A stretch of DNA of 64,000 nucleotides from positions 240,702 to 304,701 of the forward strand of contig NZ_FOWW01000008.1 in assembly GCF_900115565.1 (NCBI RefSeq), in the 5' to 3' direction. The position numbers and the translations under genes were made by a program. Source of the stretch: Amycolatopsis arida. GTDB taxonomy: Bacteria; Actinomycetota; Actinomycetes; Mycobacteriales; Pseudonocardiaceae. The notes beneath the pieces were generated by a model, which had not been told where the DNA came from, did not search any database, and was given only the letters and a program-made list of their open reading frames with translations. Positions 53,656 through 62,520 of this stretch are shown one piece after another (the stretch's first letter is position 1; the number at the start of each line of letters is the position of its first letter).

Positions 53656-54792
53656 TCAGTGGTGGAGGCGATCACCGTCCCTGCGGTCGGCGGGCCGGCG
53701 GCACAGGCGGGCCGCGAGCGCGGCGTACTTGCCGGCCACCCCGTCCCATTCGTACCGGTGCAGCGACGCGACCTGCGCCCGCCCGCGGGCCAGCGTCGCC
53801 TCCGGCCGGGCCTCCGCGTCGTCGAGCAACGCCGCCAGCTCGCCGGCATTGCGGAAGAAGCGGCCGTACTCCCCCAGCACCTCGCGGTTGAACGACACGT
53901 CGTAGGCGGAGGTCGCGGTCGCGGCGCCCATCGCCCGCAGCAGCGACGGGTTGGTCCCGCCGACGGAGTGCCCGTGCACGTAGGTCAGCGCGTGCGCGTA
54001 GAGCTGGTCCAGCAGCTCCTGGTCCCACACCGGGCCGAGCAGCCGCACCCCGGGCCGGGCGGCGGCCAGCCGGCGGACCCTGTCGGTGTAGTCGTCGGAG
54101 TAGGGCGCGGACCCGACCACCACCAGCGGGAGCGTCGCGGCGCTGCGCGCGTAGCCGGCCACCGCCAGATCGACGTGGTTCTCCGGCTCGAACCGGGCCA
54201 CCACCAGGTGGTAGCGCGCCGGTCGCAGGTCCAGCTCGGCGAGCCGGCCGGCGCCGATCTCGCCGAGCACCGGCGCGCCGTAGGGGATGTAGTCGGCGCA
54301 CACCCCGAAGCGGTCGGCGTAGTAGTCGGCGATGCCGAGCGCGTCGGCGACGAGCGCGTCCGACCAGCGCACGGCGAGCGCCTCGGCGGCGCGGTAGTAG
54401 CGCCGGCCGAGCCCGCTCCACTTGGCCCGCCGCCACTCCAGCCCGTCGACGTGGGTGGCCACCGGCACGCCACGGCGACGCAGCACCGGCAGCAGGGGCG
54501 CGTTGGCGGCGTTGAACACGAACGCGACGTCGGGGCGGTCGGCGACCGCGTGGTGCACCGAGAGCGCGGTGTGGCTCAACGTCTCCAGGGTCTTGCGGCG
54601 CAGCGCGGGCAGGTGCACCAGGCGCATGCCGAGGTGCCGCTCGGGCCGGTCGGCCGCGGCCCCGGCCGTGCGGCAGTACACCGTCACCTCGTGGCCGCGG
54701 GCGACCAGGCGCCGGCCGACCTCCTCGACGCAGGTCTCGAACCCGCCGTAGCGGGCGGGGACACCGCGCGTGCCGATCATCGAGATGCGCAT
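53656..54792 (-). CDS. Glycosyltransferase with DUF1972 N-terminal domain
   Basis: A 378-residue GT-B glycosyltransferase of GT4 type. The N-terminus MRISMIGTRGVPARYGGFET is the DUF1972 signature seen in rhamnosyl- and other sugar transferases of polysaccharide clusters. The donor domain has VVARFEPENHVDLAVAG and a C-terminal SVGGTNPSLLRAMGAAT motif instead of E-x7-E, as usual for this subgroup. ATG at 54792 has GGTGGG close upstream. It is the only cluster gene read with the propeller gene toward the left; the acceptor and sugar are not known. Confidence 0.9.
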   Translation of the reverse strand: MRISMIGTRGVPARYGGFETCVEEVGRRLVARGHEVTVYCRTAGAAADRPERHLGMRLVHLPALRRKTLETLSHTALSVHHAVADRPDVAFVFNAANAPLLPVLRRRGVPVATHVDGLEWRRAKWSGLGRRYYRAAEALAVRWSDALVADALGIADYYADRFGVCADYIPYGAPVLGEIGAGRLAELDLRPARYHLVVARFEPENHVDLAVAGYARSAATLPLVVVGSAPYSDDYTDRVRRLAAARPGVRLLGPVWDQELLDQLYAHALTYVHGHSVGGTNPSLLRAMGAATATSAYDVSFNREVLGEYGRFFRNAGELAALLDDAEARPEATLARGRAQVASLHRYEWDGVAGKYAALAARLCRRPADRRDGDRLHH

Positions 54793-54908
54793 CGCCCACC
54801 GATCGAGGTCCGGGGTGTGTCCGGTCTCCTTGGTAATGTGAGCACGCCTCGTTTTCGTTACACCGCTTCGTCGCACCGCGCAGGGTCGGCCCCTGCGGTG
54901 AGGACCCG

Positions 54909-56180
54909 ATGACTCCGTCCACGGCACCGCTGCCCGCCGGCCGTTCCCTCCGCGGCGTCCGGGCCGCGGCCGGCCAGTGGTGGCCCGCCGCGGCGGTGCT
55001 CACCCTGGTCGTCGCCAGTGAGTACAAGTGGCGGCTGCGGCCGAACGACCAGGCCGTCGCCGGTGAGCCCGACCCGTTCGTGCTGCTGGAGATCGGCCTC
55101 TACGCGCTGGTCGCGGTCCTGCTCTTCCTCCGGTTCCGGCCGGGCAGCCGGCTCCGCCGTGCCGAGCTCCCGGTCACCTACCTGGCCTACGCCTATGCCG
55201 TGGTGCTCGCCGGGTCGGCGCTGTACGCGCCCTACCCGGAGTTGGCGCTGGTCCGCGGCGCGCAGGTGCTGGTCCTGCTGGCGCTGAGCCGGTCGATCGC
55301 CCGGCACGCCGACGACGCCGCGCTGCACCGGGTCGCGCACGCCTACGCGGTGCTGATGGCCGGGTCGGTGGTGTTCGGGGTGCTCGTCCCGTTCCCCCGG
55401 CTGCCGACCCAGCCGGACCGGTTCACCTGGCTGTACGTGCACCCGGTGCAGGCCGGCTCGATGCTGGCGGTGGCGGTGGTGCTGCTCACCGCCTACGCCC
55501 TCACCGGCGGTTTGGCGCGCACCGGGCCGCGGTGGCCGCCGCCGGCGTACTGGGCCCTGCTGGCGGTCTGCGCCGGTGGGCTGGTGGCGACGAAGACCCG
55601 CGGGGCCGTCGCCGGGGCCGTGGTGGGCGTGCTGGTGGTCCTGTGGACCCGCTGGCGCGGGCGGCGCCGGGTGGAGGCGGCGCTGGTCTCCACGACGGTG
55701 CTGGTCGTGGCCGTGCTGGGCGCGGGCCGGTGGATCGAGGCGTACTTCGCCCGCGGCGAGTCGGCCGAGCGGCTGGCCACCCTCAACTCGCGGACCGACC
55801 TGTGGGAGTACGCGATCGAGCTGTTCGCGCGGCAGCCGCTGTACGGCTACGGGCTCACCGCCTCCCGCGGGCTGTTCCTCGAGCGCATCGGCCTCGGCGG
55901 CGGGCACAACGCGCTGGTCAACCTGCTGGTCGACACCGGAACCGTCGGGGCGCTGGTGTGGCTGGCGCTGCTCGCCGCGCTGCTGGTCACCGCGCTGCGG
56001 CTGGCCAGGACCCGGCCGGCGCTGCGAGTCGAGCGGATGGTCGTGCTGTCCGTGCTGCTGGCGATGCTGGCCAACTCGGTGTTCACCGAGGGGATGGGAG
56101 CGCCGGCGACGGCGCTGTGCACCTGGCTGTTCGTGCTGCTGGCCTGGGTCGCCGTCGCGCACCGGACGGGGTCACCGTGA
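54909..56180 (+). CDS. O-antigen ligase/polymerase family membrane protein
   Basis: A 423-residue protein with about eleven helices. The Wzy_C signature is present: a large extracytoplasmic loop after helix eight containing TLNSRTDLWEYAIELF, PLYGYGLTASRG and GGGHNALVNLLVDTG. It would polymerise or ligate the repeat units exported by the flippase. ATG at 54909 follows GAGGA. The downstream glycosyltransferase overlaps it by GTGA. An arginine-rich loop (TRWRGRRRVEAALV) lies between helices six and seven. Confidence 0.88.
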   Translation: MTPSTAPLPAGRSLRGVRAAAGQWWPAAAVLTLVVASEYKWRLRPNDQAVAGEPDPFVLLEIGLYALVAVLLFLRFRPGSRLRRAELPVTYLAYAYAVVLAGSALYAPYPELALVRGAQVLVLLALSRSIARHADDAALHRVAHAYAVLMAGSVVFGVLVPFPRLPTQPDRFTWLYVHPVQAGSMLAVAVVLLTAYALTGGLARTGPRWPPPAYWALLAVCAGGLVATKTRGAVAGAVVGVLVVLWTRWRGRRRVEAALVSTTVLVVAVLGAGRWIEAYFARGESAERLATLNSRTDLWEYAIELFARQPLYGYGLTASRGLFLERIGLGGGHNALVNLLVDTGTVGALVWLALLAALLVTALRLARTRPALRVERMVVLSVLLAMLANSVFTEGMGAPATALCTWLFVLLAWVAVAHRTGSP

Positions 56181-57364
56181 GCGAGCTCGCGAGCGAACCA
56201 GTGACCATCGCGGGCGGGCGGAGCGTGCTGCTCGCGCACGGCTCGGCCGAGCTGTACGGCTCCGACCGGATGGTCGTGGAGTCGGTGGCCGCGATGGTCG
56301 ACGCCGGCTGGCGGGTCGTGGTGACCGTTCCCGGCGAGGGGCCGCTGCTGCCCGCGGTCCGCGCGGCCGGCGCGCGGGTGGCACGCTGCCCGGTGCCGGT
56401 GCTGCGCAAGGCGGCGCTGCGGCCGGCCGGGCTGGCCCGGCTGGCGCTCGACGCGGCCCGCGCGGTGCGCCCGATGCTGCGGCTGCTGCGGGCCGAGCGG
56501 CCCGACCTGATCTACGTCAACACCGTCACGGTGCCGCTGTGGTTGCCGCTGGCCCGGGCGCGCCGGGTGCCGGTGCTGGCCCACGTGCACGAGGCCGAGG
56601 AGGCCGTCCCCGCCGTGGTGCGGGTCGGGCTCGCCGCTCCCCTGCTGGCCGCCGGCCGGGTGCTGGTGAACAGCGCGGCGACCGAGGCAACACTGGCCCG
56701 GGCGCTGCCCCCGCTGCGCGGCCGGGTCCGCCGGATCGACAACGGCGTCGCCGGACCGGCGCGACCGCTCGGCCCCGCGGCCACGCCCCGCGAGCCCGCC
56801 AGGGTGCTGCTGGTCGGCCGGCTGTCGCCGCGCAAGGGCGTCGACGTCGCCGTCGACGCGGTGGCCCTGCTCCGCCGGGCCGGCCGGAACGTCCGGCTCG
56901 ACGTGCTCGGCTCGGTCTTCCCCGGGTACGAGTGGTACGAGCGGGCGGTGCGCGACCGGATCACCGCGGCCGGGCTCGCCGACGCGGTGCGGCTGCGCGG
57001 CTTCTCCGCCGACGTCTGGCCGGCCTACGCCGACGCCGACCTCGCCGTCGTGCCGTCCAGGGTCGAGCCGTTCGGCAACACCGCGGTGGAGGCCCAGTTG
57101 GCCGGCGTGCCGGTGGTGGTGAGCGACGCGCAGGGGCTGCCGGAGACGGTCGGGCACGGGCGGCACGGCCTGGTGGTGGCCGCCGGCGACCCCGCGGCGC
57201 TGGCCGGGGGCATCGCCGCGGTGCTCGACGACTGGCCGGTGGCCCGGGAGCGGGCGCTGGCGGCCCGCGCGGCCGCCGCCGAGCGGTTCGCGCCCCGGCG
57301 GTACCGGCAGCGGGTCGCCGCGGCGGTGGAGGAGCTCGCGGGTTCCCGGCCGGCGCCTCAGTAG
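56177..57364 (+). CDS. GT4-family glycosyltransferase
   Basis: A 395-residue GT-B enzyme. N-terminal acceptor domain: VLLAHGSAELYGSDRMVVESV and YVNTVTVPLWLPLARARRVPVLAHVHE in two blocks. C-terminal donor domain: RVLLVGRLSPRKGVDVAVDA and the catalytic E-x7-E-type motif in VEPFGNTAVEAQLAGVPVVV. It adds a sugar from a nucleotide donor to the growing lipid-linked glycan. It is coupled to the ligase gene (GTGA overlap), and its stop overlaps the convergent glycosylphosphotransferase gene by seven bases. Confidence 0.92.
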   Translation: MSELASEPVTIAGGRSVLLAHGSAELYGSDRMVVESVAAMVDAGWRVVVTVPGEGPLLPAVRAAGARVARCPVPVLRKAALRPAGLARLALDAARAVRPMLRLLRAERPDLIYVNTVTVPLWLPLARARRVPVLAHVHEAEEAVPAVVRVGLAAPLLAAGRVLVNSAATEATLARALPPLRGRVRRIDNGVAGPARPLGPAATPREPARVLLVGRLSPRKGVDVAVDAVALLRRAGRNVRLDVLGSVFPGYEWYERAVRDRITAAGLADAVRLRGFSADVWPAYADADLAVVPSRVEPFGNTAVEAQLAGVPVVVSDAQGLPETVGHGRHGLVVAAGDPAALAGGIAAVLDDWPVARERALAARAAAAERFAPRRYRQRVAAAVEELAGSRPAPQ

Positions 57365-58935
57365 GCCCCGTGGCCGGTGAGCACGGCGCGCAGGGTCTTC
57401 CACAGGATCACCAGGTCCAGGGCGAGCGACCAGTCCTCGACGTAGCGCAGGTCGAGCCGCACGCTCTCCGACCAGCTGAGGTCGCTGCGCCCGCTGACCT
57501 GCCACAGCCCGGTGAGCCCCGGCTTCACCAGCAGCCGGCGGCGGGCGTCGGGCGGGTACGCGGCGGTTTCCTCCGGCAGCGGCGGGCGCGGTCCGACCAG
57601 CGACATCCGGCCGGCCAGGACGTTGACCAGCTGCGGCAGCTCGTCCAGCGAGTACCGACGCAGCACCTGGCCGACCCGGGTGACCCGGGGGTCCCTGCGC
57701 ATCTTGAACAGCGGGCCGGTGGCCTCGTTGTCCTGGCGCAGCCGCGGCCGCAGCCGGTCGGCGCCGACGACCATCGTGCGGAACTTGAGCAGGGTGAACT
57801 CCCGGCCGTCCCGGCCGACCCGCCGCTGCCGGTAGAGCGAGGGGCCGCCGTCGCCGAGCCGGATCGCGGCGGCGATCACCAGCAGCAGGGGCGCCAGCAG
57901 CGCCAGCAGCATCGCCGCCCCGACCCGGTCGGCCACCTCCTTGATCACCCGCCGGCCGCCGGTGAGCCGCGGGGCGGCGACCCGCAGCAGCGGCATCCCG
58001 AGCACGGCGGACACGTGCAGCCGGGGGCCGGCGACCTCCATCAGGACGGGCGCCACGACCATCTCGGCCGGCGTGCCCTCCAGGTCCCACGCCAGCCGCC
58101 GCAACCGGTCCGGGCTCCAGTACGGGTCGGCCGTCACCGCCACCACTCGGTAGCCGCCGCGGCGGACGTGGTCGGCGAGCTGGTCGAGGGTGCCGACCAC
58201 CGGCACGCCAGCCACCGCGCCACGGGCCAGCGCCGCGGGTGCGGAGGTGCACACCGCCTCGACTCGCCACCCGACGTGCGACTCCTGCCGGGTGCGCTCG
58301 ATTAGGTCGCGCAGCGTCGTCGGGTCGCCGGCGGCCAGCACCGGGAGCAGGCACCGGCCGCGCCGGCGGGCCCGGTGCAGCAGCCGGCGGAGCAGGTACC
58401 GCTGCGGGAACAGCACGGCCGCGAGGGCCGGGAGCACCACGAACACGCAGGGCCGCACGGCGAGCACCCCCGCCAGCAGCCCGATGAACGCGACCAGCAC
58501 GGCGGCGCCGACCAGCCCGCGACCGAGCCGGTGGAACTCCTCGGGACCCGCGCCGAGCGGACCCTGGTGCCACGCCCTGGCGAGCGGCAGCGCGGCCAGC
58601 ACGGCCAGTGCCGTGCCGGTGGCGAGCCAGAGCGGCGGCACCCGCTGGTCCGACGTACCGGGCAGCAGTGCGGCCGCGATCCCGGTCACCGTGATGGTGG
58701 CCACGACGTCGGTGACGACCACCACGGCCCGGTAGCGGCGTTCCCACGCCGTGAACGGCAGGGTGGGCGGCCACTTCTCGGGAGCTCCGGGCGCCGAGGG
58801 CGTGACCGAGAACACCGCCACCAGCGGGGGCGGGCGTGGTGGCTCCGGCGGGGTCGTTGCCGAAGTGGGGTCGGAGCGGCTCGGAGACGGGTCGGAGCGG
58901 GCGGCGGGCGGTGACGGTCGACGGGGGTCGGCCAT
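57358..58935 (-). CDS. Polyprenyl glycosylphosphotransferase (initiating sugar-phosphate transferase)
   Basis: A 525-residue WbaP/CpsE-type enzyme that starts glycan synthesis by placing a sugar phosphate on undecaprenyl phosphate. The N-terminus is Pro/Ser-rich, followed by four helices and a nucleotide-binding-like domain. After a fifth hydrophobic segment comes the catalytic domain with GPSLYRQRRVGRDGREFTLL, KFRTM, RRYSLDELPQLVNVLAGRMS and LVGPRPPLPEE. PGLTGLWQVSGRSDLSW completes the signature. ATG at 58935 follows AGGAGGG by nine bases. It is the first gene of the minus-strand part of the locus. Confidence 0.94.
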   Translation of the reverse strand: MADPRRPSPPAARSDPSPSRSDPTSATTPPEPPRPPPLVAVFSVTPSAPGAPEKWPPTLPFTAWERRYRAVVVVTDVVATITVTGIAAALLPGTSDQRVPPLWLATGTALAVLAALPLARAWHQGPLGAGPEEFHRLGRGLVGAAVLVAFIGLLAGVLAVRPCVFVVLPALAAVLFPQRYLLRRLLHRARRRGRCLLPVLAAGDPTTLRDLIERTRQESHVGWRVEAVCTSAPAALARGAVAGVPVVGTLDQLADHVRRGGYRVVAVTADPYWSPDRLRRLAWDLEGTPAEMVVAPVLMEVAGPRLHVSAVLGMPLLRVAAPRLTGGRRVIKEVADRVGAAMLLALLAPLLLVIAAAIRLGDGGPSLYRQRRVGRDGREFTLLKFRTMVVGADRLRPRLRQDNEATGPLFKMRRDPRVTRVGQVLRRYSLDELPQLVNVLAGRMSLVGPRPPLPEETAAYPPDARRRLLVKPGLTGLWQVSGRSDLSWSESVRLDLRYVEDWSLALDLVILWKTLRAVLTGHGAY

Positions 58936-59189
58936 GCCGGGGCCCTCCTGTGCCAGGCGCAGGGTGAGTGGCGACACAACGGTGCGTGACACTGCCGTGT
59001 GACGCTTGTCGTGGTATCGACCACTCTGACCTGCACGTTACCCGGCAAACCTGCGATAGAATTACACCGAACGCATGAAAAAGCCGACCAGAGGCCCCGA
59101 TCTTCGTTACCCTCTGTGATAGAGCCAGGTGGGCTCTCCCGTCGGCCGGGGCAACGTCACCCGGCTCGCCGGGGACATCCCGGAGAGAA
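58936..59189. other. Promoter-side region of the glycosylphosphotransferase gene
   Basis: About 250 bases with no gene. Part of it (59040-59080) is strongly AT-rich for this genome and would hold the minus-strand promoter of the polysaccharide gene. No specific operator is recognised. Confidence 0.45.
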
Positions 59190-59191
59190 CT

Positions 59192-59223
59192 GAAAAAGAA
59201 AGGGCCCGGCGTGCGCCGGGCCC
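59192..59223 (-). terminator. Intrinsic terminator behind tRNA-Val(CAC)
   Basis: On the minus strand the hairpin arms GGGCCCGGC and GCCGGGCCC, around a short GCAC-type loop, are followed by a T-rich run (TTTCTTTTT). It starts about 18 bases after the tRNA 3' end. This is the clearest rho-independent terminator in the window. Confidence 0.92.
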
Positions 59224-59240
59224 GACCATGGAGTGGTGCG

Positions 59241-59312
59241 TGGGCGATACTGGGATCGAACCAGTGACCTCTTCGGTGTGAACGAAGCGCTCTCCCGCTG
59301 AGCTAATCGCCC
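59241..59312 (-). tRNA. tRNA-Val (anticodon CAC)
   Basis: 72 bases with a complete cloverleaf. Acceptor GGGCGAT pairs with ATCGCCC, the D-arm is GCTCAGCGGGAGAGC, the anticodon stem CTTCG/CGAAG has loop TTCACAC, and the T-arm is CTGGTTCGATCCCAG. Discriminator A; CCA is not encoded. It reads GUG, a dominant valine codon in this GC-rich genome. Confidence 0.96.
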
Positions 59313-59709
59313 CCTCGCGGTACGGACAGAACAGTACCGCACGCCTTCGGGGGCCCGACATTCGGGTGGTTCCTCGGCGCGCACGCACCGCGCACCAGCG
59401 GGCACGGAGCGAACAACCGTGTGCTAGTCGGGGCTGTCCCGGCGGGAGTACGCGGCGAGGGGACGGAGGTCACGTGCGGCATTCGCGCGACGGTGCTATC
59501 GCGCCAGCGCCGAACCGAGCAGTATGTACGCGTGAACGATCATCGGGATCGCCCGCGCAGGGTGGCGCCAGTGGAGAGGTCGGGACGGGTGGTCCGGATG
59601 GCCCCGTACGGGTGATCTCCGGCCCAACGGCGAGCGAGTCGGCCCCCGGGGACGTCTCACCGGCGGAGCTCGGTCAGACTGACCGGGAAGGGAGCAGAAG
59701 GGTAGGACG
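59313..59709. other. Intergenic region before the SsgA-family gene
   Basis: About 400 bases between the tRNA-Val and the SsgA-family gene. No convincing ORF is present. It includes upstream sequence of both the minus-strand tRNA and the plus-strand gene. GGAAGGGAGCAGAAGGG just before 59710 supplies the ribosome-binding site. Confidence 0.5.
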
Positions 59710-60135
59710 ATGCGAAACGATCACGTGACGCTCCGGTCGACCGCGGTGTTCGATCTGCTGGCGCCGCGGACGCCGGCGGTCCCGGTGAAGGTGGAGCTGC
59801 GGTACGACACGCGCGACCCGTATGCCGTCGTCGCGGCGTTCCGGACCGGCCGGGCCGGCTGGGTGGAGTGGGTGTACGCACGTGACCTGCTCGCCGACGG
59901 CCTGCTCGCGGAGGCCGGCGACGGCGACGTGCGGATCCGGCCGTCGGTGGAGGACCCTGAGGCGGTGTTGATCGAGCTCAACTCCCCGTCCGGACACGCC
60001 ATGTTCGAGGCGTCGGCGCAGGAGCTGGCCGACTTCCTGGACCGGACCTACGACGTCGTGCTGCCCGGCAACGAGCACCTCTGGGTGGACGTCGACGAGG
60101 CACTGACCCACCTGATTCCGAACGATCTGACCTGA
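59710..60135 (+). CDS. SsgA/SsgB-family sporulation and cell-division regulator
   Basis: A 141-residue SALP protein (SsgA-like), a family specific to actinobacteria that sporulate or branch; in Streptomyces SsgB recruits FtsZ to division sites. The pattern fits: an N-terminal FDLLAPRTPAVPVKVELRYDT, DPYAVVAAFRTG, WVYARDLLADGL, and a C-terminal helix FLDRTYDVVLPGNEH. As the single copy in the window it most resembles SsgB. No membrane segment. ATG at 59710. Stands alone between tRNA genes. Confidence 0.9.
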   Translation: MRNDHVTLRSTAVFDLLAPRTPAVPVKVELRYDTRDPYAVVAAFRTGRAGWVEWVYARDLLADGLLAEAGDGDVRIRPSVEDPEAVLIELNSPSGHAMFEASAQELADFLDRTYDVVLPGNEHLWVDVDEALTHLIPNDLT

Positions 60136-60249
60136 TCACGACGCAGGGACACGCAGTGGCCACCCCCGTGTCATCGCCGGTTGGCGGGTCCGATAGAGTT
60201 CCTGGCGTCACCGCGACACCGGGTCGAAGGGCCCGGCGGAGCGTGGAAT

Positions 60250-60322
60250 GCGGACGTAGCGCAGTTGGTAGCGCATCACCTTGCCAAGGTGAGGGTCGCG
60301 GGTTCGAGTCCCGTCGTCCGCT
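60250..60322 (+). tRNA. tRNA-Gly (anticodon GCC)
   Basis: 73 bases. Acceptor GCGGACG/CGTCCGC, D-arm GCGCAGTTGGTAGCGC, anticodon stem TCACC/GGTGA with loop TTGCCAA, T-arm CGGGTTCGAGTCCCG. Discriminator T. It is first of three tRNA genes in a row. Confidence 0.96.
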
Positions 60323-60381
60323 CGGCTGCGGCGGCACCCCGCAGTGAAGCCGGCCAGGCGACGGTGTCGCCGACCGGGACC

Positions 60382-60453
60382 GGCGGAGTGGCCGAGTGGT
60401 TCAGGCAAGGGCCTGCAAAGCCCTGTACGCGGGTTCGATTCCCGCCTCCGCCT
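60382..60453 (+). tRNA. tRNA-Cys (anticodon GCA)
   Basis: 72 bases. Acceptor GGCGGAG/CTCCGCC, anticodon stem AGGGC/GCCCT with loop CTGCAAA, T-arm CGGGTTCGATTCCCG. Discriminator T (U73), the known identity base for cysteine tRNAs. The next tRNA starts one base later. Confidence 0.96.
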
Positions 60454-60454
60454 C

Positions 60455-60526
60455 GCGCGATTAGCTCAGCGGGAGAGCGCTACCTTGACACGGTAGAGGT
60501 CACTGGTTCGATCCCAGTATCGCGCA
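60455..60526 (+). tRNA. tRNA-Val (anticodon GAC)
   Basis: 72 bases. Acceptor GCGCGAT/ATCGCGC, anticodon stem CTACC/GGTAG with loop TTGACAC, T-arm CTGGTTCGATCCCAG. Discriminator A is followed by CCA in the DNA (60527-60529), unlike the other tRNAs here. D- and T-arms match those of the CAC tRNA-Val at 59241. Confidence 0.96.
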
Positions 60527-60545
60527 CCACCTGTCTTCCCAGGTC

Positions 60546-60580
60546 AAACCCCCTTCGGTGATCACCTCCGGAGGGGGTTT
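60546..60580 (+). terminator. Terminator behind the Gly-Cys-Val tRNA cluster
   Basis: AAACCCCC (60546) and GGGGGTTT (to 60580) form a long stem extended by CTTCGG/CCGGAG-type pairs, ending in T residues. It lies 20 bases after tRNA-Val(GAC) and probably ends the tRNA operon. Confidence 0.8.
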
Positions 60581-60756
60581 CGTCGTCGCTGGGAGCACGG
60601 ATGGGAGCAGTTGATCTTGTCTTACTGTGTTCACCCCCATCTGTGTTCACCGCGCGACGGCCTAACCAGGCAGACCGTGGACGGCAGCGCGGTCCCGCAC
60701 TCCCAGCGTGGTCTTGGACCACCACACGTGACACACGGCCGCACAAGTGGTAGCGC

Positions 60757-60858
60757 GGTGTATTGCTGGTGGTAGGCACGCGGGTCGACGGGGTGTCCGC
60801 CGGGTTCGACCTGGAAGTGCAGATGGGGACCGCTGGACTGGCCGCGGTTGCAGCCGCG
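60757..60858 (-). pseudogene. Decayed C-terminal fragment of an M23 (LytM-type) peptidase
   Basis: On the minus strand the codons just after the TAG of the propeller gene, in the same frame, read NRGQSSGPHLHFQVEPGG, then HPVDPRAYHQQY. This is the end of an M23 metallopeptidase domain, including the HLH zinc/catalytic motif. The rest of the peptidase is missing, and no start codon or ribosome-binding site is present. It is a relic of a cell-wall hydrolase gene truncated by recombination, or of an earlier fusion with the propeller gene. Confidence 0.7.
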
Positions 60859-62520
60859 CTATTCGATGGTGGTGGAGGGGCTGCTGATGCGGGTGCCGTC
60901 GGTGTCGATGGCGCGGATGCGGTAGGTGCCGGCGGTGTGCGCGTGGTCGGTGTAGGTGAGGTGGGGGAGGTCCCAGGGTCGGGATGATCGGGTGAGGGTG
61001 TGGATGGGTTGGGGGGTGCTTTGGCGGATGATTTCGTAGCGGATGTCGGAGGTTTGGCCGGACCAAGTGGCCTGCCAGGTGATCACGACGTGGCCGTCGG
61101 GGTTTCGGGTGAGCTGGGGTGCGCGGAAGGGGAATTGGGGGCCGTAGTTCTTCGCGCCGGGCACGTGGCGGGCGGCGAAGCGGGTGAGGCTTTGCTGGGG
61201 TTGGCCGTTGACGGTGGTGAACTCGCCGCCGGCGACGACCCAGTCGGTGGTGGCGTCGATGGCCCAGGGTCCGTGCTGCCAGGCCGAGTCGGGTGGTCCG
61301 GCGTTGATGGTGGGGAACCAGGGCAGCACGGTGGGGATCGGGTCGCCCGCTGTCACGTGATTGGCGCTGACGGTCGCTGTGTTGGTGGCGGTGGTGGTTT
61401 CGGCGAGTAGCCGGTAGTAGCGCTCGCGGCCGGGTGGGGGGATGGCGGCGTTGCTGGCGGTGCAGTCGTGGGTGTGGGAGGCGCTGTAGAGCACGCCGCC
61501 TGCGGTGGCGAGGGCTTGGGTGTCGCCGTAGCAGCCGTCCCACCAGCGTGGCGTGCCAGTGGGGATGTCGATGGCGGCGCGCCCTTCGAACTTGATCGCT
61601 TGGCCACCGTGGTCGTAGGCGCCGTAGTAGGCGGTTCCGGTGTCGTCGATGGCGATGTCGGTGACTACTTCCGTCCCGGCTGGGACGGAGGCGTTCCAGG
61701 GTGCGTTGGCGCCGGTCGAAGCGTGGACGGCCATCATGGCGTGGTGGGTGGCGCCGTTGACGGTGTCAAAGGAGCCGCCGAGGAGGACCCGGTCGTGTCC
61801 GGGGGCGGCGGCCAGGGCGTGCACGTCGCCGTCCACGGTTGGTGCCCAGTCGGTGACTGTGCCGGTGGTGGCGAGCGCGGCCAGCCGTTGGCGGGGTGTG
61901 GTGTTGACGCGGGTGAACGCGCCGCCGAGGTAGACGGTGTCGTCGGTGACGGCGATCCCGCGCACTCGGCCGGCGACGGTCGGGGTGAAGTCAGTGTCGA
62001 GTTGACCGGTGGTGGTGTCGAAGCGAGCGAGGCGGGAGTGCCACTGGTCGTTGATTTTGGCGAAGTCGCCGCCGACGTAGAGGTGACGGCCGTCGGGGGA
62101 GGTTTCGAGTCGGAAGACGGTGTCGCAGGTCCATTCGCCGGACTCGAGTTGGCGGCAGGTGTTGCCCGGGCGGTTGGGCAGGGTGTCCGGGTTGCTCACC
62201 CGCGGTGCCCACGGCAGCAGGTCGCCGGTGGTGACGTCGAAGGCCAGCAGGTTGGTGCGGGCCACCTCACCCGGCCCTCCAGGGGCGACGCCCGCGGGGC
62301 GGGCCTTCTGGAACCGGCCACCGGCGTAGGCGGTGTCGCCGACGATGACGACCGAGAACACGATCCCGTCGGTCTGCGGCGTCGGCAGCCCGCCTGCGGT
62401 GACCGGCACCGGCAGCGGCTCGGCTGGTGAGGCGTGCCCGGTCGGAACTGCGACGCCAGAGATCACAGCACCGGCCAGGGCAACAGCGAATACGCGTCTC
62501 CATGCCAAATTTCGAAACAT
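60859..62520 (-). CDS. Secreted beta-propeller/FnIII protein (copy 2)
   Basis: A 553-residue paralog of the protein at 51863-53551, similar along its full length. Shared blocks are TPQTDGIVF, PAGVAPGGPGEV (one change), YVGGDFAKINDQWHSRLARF, RWWDGCYGDTQ, ASHTHDC and the FnIII-like tail. Signal peptide: AWRRVFAVALAGAVISGVAV, cut after GHA near residue 30. Base composition is lower in GC than copy 1 (60% against 68% by hand count of equivalent 60-base lines at 61021 and 52021). ATG at 62520 follows GGGGAG. It is divergent from the RHS-repeat gene, and an M23 peptidase fragment touches its stop. Confidence 0.85.
   Translation of the reverse strand: MFRNLAWRRVFAVALAGAVISGVAVPTGHASPAEPLPVPVTAGGLPTPQTDGIVFSVVIVGDTAYAGGRFQKARPAGVAPGGPGEVARTNLLAFDVTTGDLLPWAPRVSNPDTLPNRPGNTCRQLESGEWTCDTVFRLETSPDGRHLYVGGDFAKINDQWHSRLARFDTTTGQLDTDFTPTVAGRVRGIAVTDDTVYLGGAFTRVNTTPRQRLAALATTGTVTDWAPTVDGDVHALAAAPGHDRVLLGGSFDTVNGATHHAMMAVHASTGANAPWNASVPAGTEVVTDIAIDDTGTAYYGAYDHGGQAIKFEGRAAIDIPTGTPRWWDGCYGDTQALATAGGVLYSASHTHDCTASNAAIPPPGRERYYRLLAETTTATNTATVSANHVTAGDPIPTVLPWFPTINAGPPDSAWQHGPWAIDATTDWVVAGGEFTTVNGQPQQSLTRFAARHVPGAKNYGPQFPFRAPQLTRNPDGHVVITWQATWSGQTSDIRYEIIRQSTPQPIHTLTRSSRPWDLPHLTYTDHAHTAGTYRIRAIDTDGTRISSPSTTIE

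Noticed and set aside
60455..60526. tRNA-Val(GAC) as a proven integration site
   Set aside because: No second copy of its 3' end and no integrase are visible in the window, so it is reported only as a hypothesis.
60480..60779. Minus-strand open frame over tRNA-Val and the terminator
   Set aside because: It runs antisense through a tRNA and a terminator hairpin; such frames are common spurious calls.
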